Positions 62,301 through 64,000 of a stretch of 64,000 nucleotides of DNA are shown in pieces; the stretch's first letter is position 1, and every line of letters starts with the position of its first letter. The DNA comes from Bacteroidaceae bacterium. GTDB taxonomy: Bacteria > Bacteroidota > Bacteroidia > Bacteroidales > Bacteroidaceae. The position numbers and the translations under genes are program-made. Where the stretch lies: assembly GCA_016280445.1 (NCBI GenBank), contig JAEEGS010000013.1, forward strand, positions 1 through 64,000, read 5' to 3'. Below the pieces are notes generated by a model. That model was not told the origin of the DNA, did no database searches, and saw only the letters and a list, made by a program, of their open reading frames with translations.

Positions 62301-63301
62301 TCGTAGAGGTTGGGCTCTTCAGCGCTCCATTTCTTAGGGGCGGTGACGTTCATGTCGAAACTGAGCGTCGTGGCTGTGCTGAGGGCCTGAGAGGCTTGGG
62401 CAATGGCCACTCCGTTTTCTTCAACACTCACTTCTACGGTTCCACCGTTCACGGCTTCAAGGCCAGTGAGGCTCACCTGCACGTTGGCTTTAGCATTGGT
62501 ATAGGTGGCATCGAGGTCGGTCGTGAAGAAATAGTCGCGAATCTGGCTCTTCGGTGCTGCCCACAAAAAGCAACTGCGATGGATACCAGTGAGTCGCCAG
62601 TAGTCCTGACACTCGAGGAAGGAACCACTGGTGAAGCGATATACCTGCAGAGCGATGGTGTTCTCGCCTTCAGTCAGATAGTCGGTAATGTTGAACTCGG
62701 AAGGCAGATAGGAGTCTTCGCTGTATCCCACGCGCTGGCCGTTCACCCAGAGATAGTAGCCGTGCCCGACACTGTTGAAGCGCACGTAGATGTCGCGGCC
62801 TTCCCATTCGGCAGGAATGGTGAACTTGCGACGATAAGTGCCGACGGGATTGGTCATGTCGTCTTTGTAGGTAAACCAATATGGACGACTAGCCATGACG
62901 CTGTAGGTGTTCTCGTTGAAGGAAAAGGGATAAGCCACGTTGCAATAGAGAGGCTTGTCCCAGTTCTTGTTATGCCTGATTCCATACACTTGCCACGAGG
63001 CAGGCACATCGATGTTTGTCCATGTGCCATCATTATAGTCTTTCGAGCACCAGGTGTTGTTCACCTTGCTAGGGTTGGACACCCAGTAGAACTTCCAAGT
63101 GCCGTCCAACGACTGATAATAGGGCGAGGCGGTGATGTCGTTCTTGGTGACATCACTCGCGGTGGCCATCGGAATGGCCAAGGTGTGTGCCGCTTCACGG
63201 TTCACACTGGTCTTGGTGGGGTCGTCCCATTCATTGCCTGTCTGTGCAAAAGCGGTGACGGCGAGCATGAGGATGGTCGCCGTCGAGATGAGATGCTTCA
63301 T
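59363..63301 (-). CDS. Exported GH2 beta-galactosidase-type enzyme
   Basis: The 1312-residue protein has a signal peptide (MKHLISTATILMLAVTAFAQ). The LacZ-type domains follow: a jelly roll (SLDGTWKFYW), an Ig-like domain, a TIM barrel with acid/base Glu483 in FGNESGGG and nucleophile Glu544 in QCENSHSMGN, then domain 4 and the beta-sandwich (about 810-1060). The extra C-terminal part holds a chitobiase-like fold and a discoidin (F5/8C) domain (about 1165-1280) and ends with YYTLQGVAVPTPGRG. It is longer than E. coli LacZ by nearly 290 residues. It probably removes beta-galactosyl groups from plant or host glycans. Confidence 0.92.
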   Translation of the reverse strand: MKHLISTATILMLAVTAFAQTGNEWDDPTKTSVNREAAHTLAIPMATASDVTKNDITASPYYQSLDGTWKFYWVSNPSKVNNTWCSKDYNDGTWTNIDVPASWQVYGIRHNKNWDKPLYCNVAYPFSFNENTYSVMASRPYWFTYKDDMTNPVGTYRRKFTIPAEWEGRDIYVRFNSVGHGYYLWVNGQRVGYSEDSYLPSEFNITDYLTEGENTIALQVYRFTSGSFLECQDYWRLTGIHRSCFLWAAPKSQIRDYFFTTDLDATYTNAKANVQVSLTGLEAVNGGTVEVSVEENGVAIAQASQALSTATTLSFDMNVTAPKKWSAEEPNLYDLVLTLKDKDGKTVDIRGGKVGFREVSIRNDGALLINGKRMVFHGVNRHDFSPENGRAITPEEIEEDIKTMKRLNINAVRTSHYPNDPVFYDLCDKYGLYVLAEANVECHAYQQLSSVTTFRPAMVERSENHVKWMRNHVCIFMWSFGNESGGGNNFQYVGEAIKKLDKTRLTHYEGGSQYADVSSTMYADFGTIERIGSTQSNRPHIQCENSHSMGNSMGNVRDMFDLYEKYPCLTGEFIWDFKDQGLLTKTSAGKTYWAYGGDFGDVPNDGNFCINGLVRPDWSYTSKTYNTKKVYQPLEFKAVKNKKNSFFVKNKMAFLPSTHYDVSYELLDEEGNQLATGTIDKEVAAGDSTTVVIDFSTINALPADQEAFVHFIAKQKTSTLWADAGYVVAEEKLAVKTAKKEMYDLTVLDNCEEITINETSTLLTLSTSKFKATFHKTAGTLNNYYYNDVQLISKPVKLNVFRLPTDNDGRQSGNWDNMGLRSLTAKGKVTYEPSEDGKTVNVTLRTQYTGQNGTSFDVQMDYLVCANGVMMVNSFIKPSTTGTIIPKIGFRLEMPSTMEQLSWFGRGPWDSYRDRKEACFPAIYKSTVSAQREDYIMPQEHGTKQEVRWLSLVNNDGNGLVFVAPDQMAASAVHFRPEDNYTNKNTRSKHTYEFKTCATTVVSLDANTRGLGNASCGPDVRDKYELKAANTAFRFFIMPLTAETSAAQMARVSMPVCQPVNCERTSAGRIQMTTSTSGATIYYSIDDGEFQKYTTELLHNDACNIKAYCTAEGLSESPLMSYDFELFINKNVWQLVSVDSEHGGNEARKAFDNNPNTFWHTEYQGSEPTCPHTLVVDMKRVYEVTAFTYTARADGTENGMVKAYDVYLSLDGRTWGNPVVSGEFQKTTAQQVAPLSTPTAGRYLKFVAKSEINGKAWSSASEIGIQASADVTAIDEYHATSRDGGPYYTLQGVAVPTPGRGVHVRQGKKVLF

Positions 63302-63348
63302 AAAATTGAAGAATTATAACATTGAAAGATTGAAGTCTCTCCTCCTTT

Positions 63349-64000
63349 TCACTTGCCTAAGCGTTCCACCCAAAGCTGGTAGGCCGCCATATAGGGCGCA
63401 CTATCTGTTTCGGGCAGTGTGGTGCCAAGGTGCTTAAGGGTCTGGAAAGCTTCATCGCTGTCCTTGTAGATGCCTGCTCCGATACCTGCTCCGTAAGCAG
63501 CTCCCACGGAACCGTCGGTTTCGTAGAGTTCGATGGCGGCTCCAGTGATGGTGGCCAACGTCTTGCGGAAGGTGGAGTTGAGGAACATGTTGGCATGAGC
63601 AGCCTTGATGGTCTTCACTTCCATGCCCATCTGCTTCATGATGTCCATGCCATAGGCAAAGGAGAAGGCGATGCCCTCGTGTGCAGCACGAACGAGGTGG
63701 GCTTTCTTGTGAATGTTGAAGTTGATGCCATGGATGGAGGCTCCGACGTTCTCGTTCTGCAACACGCGCTCTGCTCCGTTGCCGAAGGGGATCACGCTGA
63801 GTCCGTCGCAACCTACTGGCACGGTCTCAGCCAAGTCGTTCATCTCGGGATAGGAGATGCCTTCGGGTGCGACAGTGCGACGCATCCAGGCGTTCATGAT
63901 GCCTGTACCGTTGATGCAGAGCAACACTCCGAGGCGGGTCTGGCCGTTCTCTCCGTGGTTGACATGGGCAAAGGTGTTGACGCGCGAGAGTTTGTCATAG
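63349..64000 (-). CDS. xylB: FGGY-family carbohydrate kinase, probably xylulokinase (truncated)
   Basis: Only the C-terminal 216 or so residues lie in the window; the frame is open to the last base, and the start is outside. VNHGENGQTRLGVLLCINGTG is split by the internal GTG at 63925-63927. GNGAERVLQNENVGASIHG, GIAFSFAYGMDIMKQMG and GSVGAAYGAGIGAG form the second ATPase domain. The family phosphorylates pentuloses and similar sugars; xylulokinase is inferred from xylA on the same strand. The GH2 gene starts 47 bases downstream, with a half hairpin-repeat arm between. Confidence 0.8.
   Translation of the reverse strand, partial: YDKLSRVNTFAHVNHGENGQTRLGVLLCINGTGIMNAWMRRTVAPEGISYPEMNDLAETVPVGCDGLSVIPFGNGAERVLQNENVGASIHGINFNIHKKAHLVRAAHEGIAFSFAYGMDIMKQMGMEVKTIKAAHANMFLNSTFRKTLATITGAAIELYETDGSVGAAYGAGIGAGIYKDSDEAFQTLKHLGTTLPETDSAPYMAAYQLWVERLGK

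Noticed and set aside
61961..63319. 452-codon plus-strand frame opposite the GH2 gene
   Set aside because: Antisense shadow of the GH2 gene without motifs.

Overview
The window reads as a chromosomal segment of a Bacteroidales bacterium, most likely a Prevotella-type (Prevotellaceae) gut or rumen commensal. Supporting this are about twenty intergenic TAnnTTTG -7 boxes of the Bacteroidetes sigma factor, exported glycoside hydrolases next to a membrane-bound AraC-type regulator, lipoproteins with acidic residues after the lipobox cysteine, Ig-like and lipocalin-like surface proteins, and short hairpin repeats between genes. No rRNA, tRNA, CRISPR array or complete transposon was seen.

Layout. 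1-5.9 kb: end of a glycan-utilisation locus (truncated regulator, carbohydrate-binding-like protein, GH26, GH31). 6-9.8 kb: BASS transporter, SpmA/SpmB-like membrane protein and sufS. 9.8-15.8 kb: TM2 protein, hisS, a lone receiver next to a zinc-ribbon protein that resembles TackOD1, a DUF3109 protein and ribF. 15.8-25.9 kb: one long minus-strand operon, rimP-nusA-infB-cvpA-sufB-(methyltransferase)-sufC-sufD, plus a tiny plus-strand gene. 26-30.3 kb: a VTC / DUF4956 / DUF2490 / Cthe_2159-type surface cluster. 30.3-37.1 kb: three related exported proteins and a tandem pair of lipocalin-like lipoproteins. 37.6-46.4 kb: core envelope and housekeeping genes (GT9, lipid A acyltransferase, rpsO, typA, acpP, fabF, rnc, GH3-type enzyme). 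46.4-53 kb: Ig-like lipoprotein, xerD, S41 protease, a small membrane protein and a DUF3108 protein. 53-64 kb: xylA, MgtC-like protein, an O-acetylation set (DHHW, MBOAT, SGNH), a large exported GH2 and a truncated FGGY kinase.

How the genes work together. The GH26/GH31/GH2 enzymes with xylA and the FGGY kinase suggest breakdown of hemicellulose-type glycans and pentose use. SufS with SufBCD builds Fe-S clusters. MBOAT, DHHW and SGNH proteins probably O-acetylate an exported glycan. acpP-fabF, GT9 and the acyltransferase serve fatty acid and lipopolysaccharide synthesis.

The most unusual signal is a family of roughly 100-bp intergenic elements (6055-6155 and 48841-48939). They share 13-bp inverted termini and an identical layout of three 17-bp palindromic units. 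The half-site order is the same in both (a.a', b.a', a.b'), but the half-site sequences differ completely. A third array (37413-37499) has four palindromes at an exact 23-bp period without those termini. Also notable are a perfect intrinsic terminator inside the first codons of rnc, a 45-bp inverted repeat inside the signal-peptide region of the DUF3108 gene, and a methyltransferase gene lodged between sufB and sufC.
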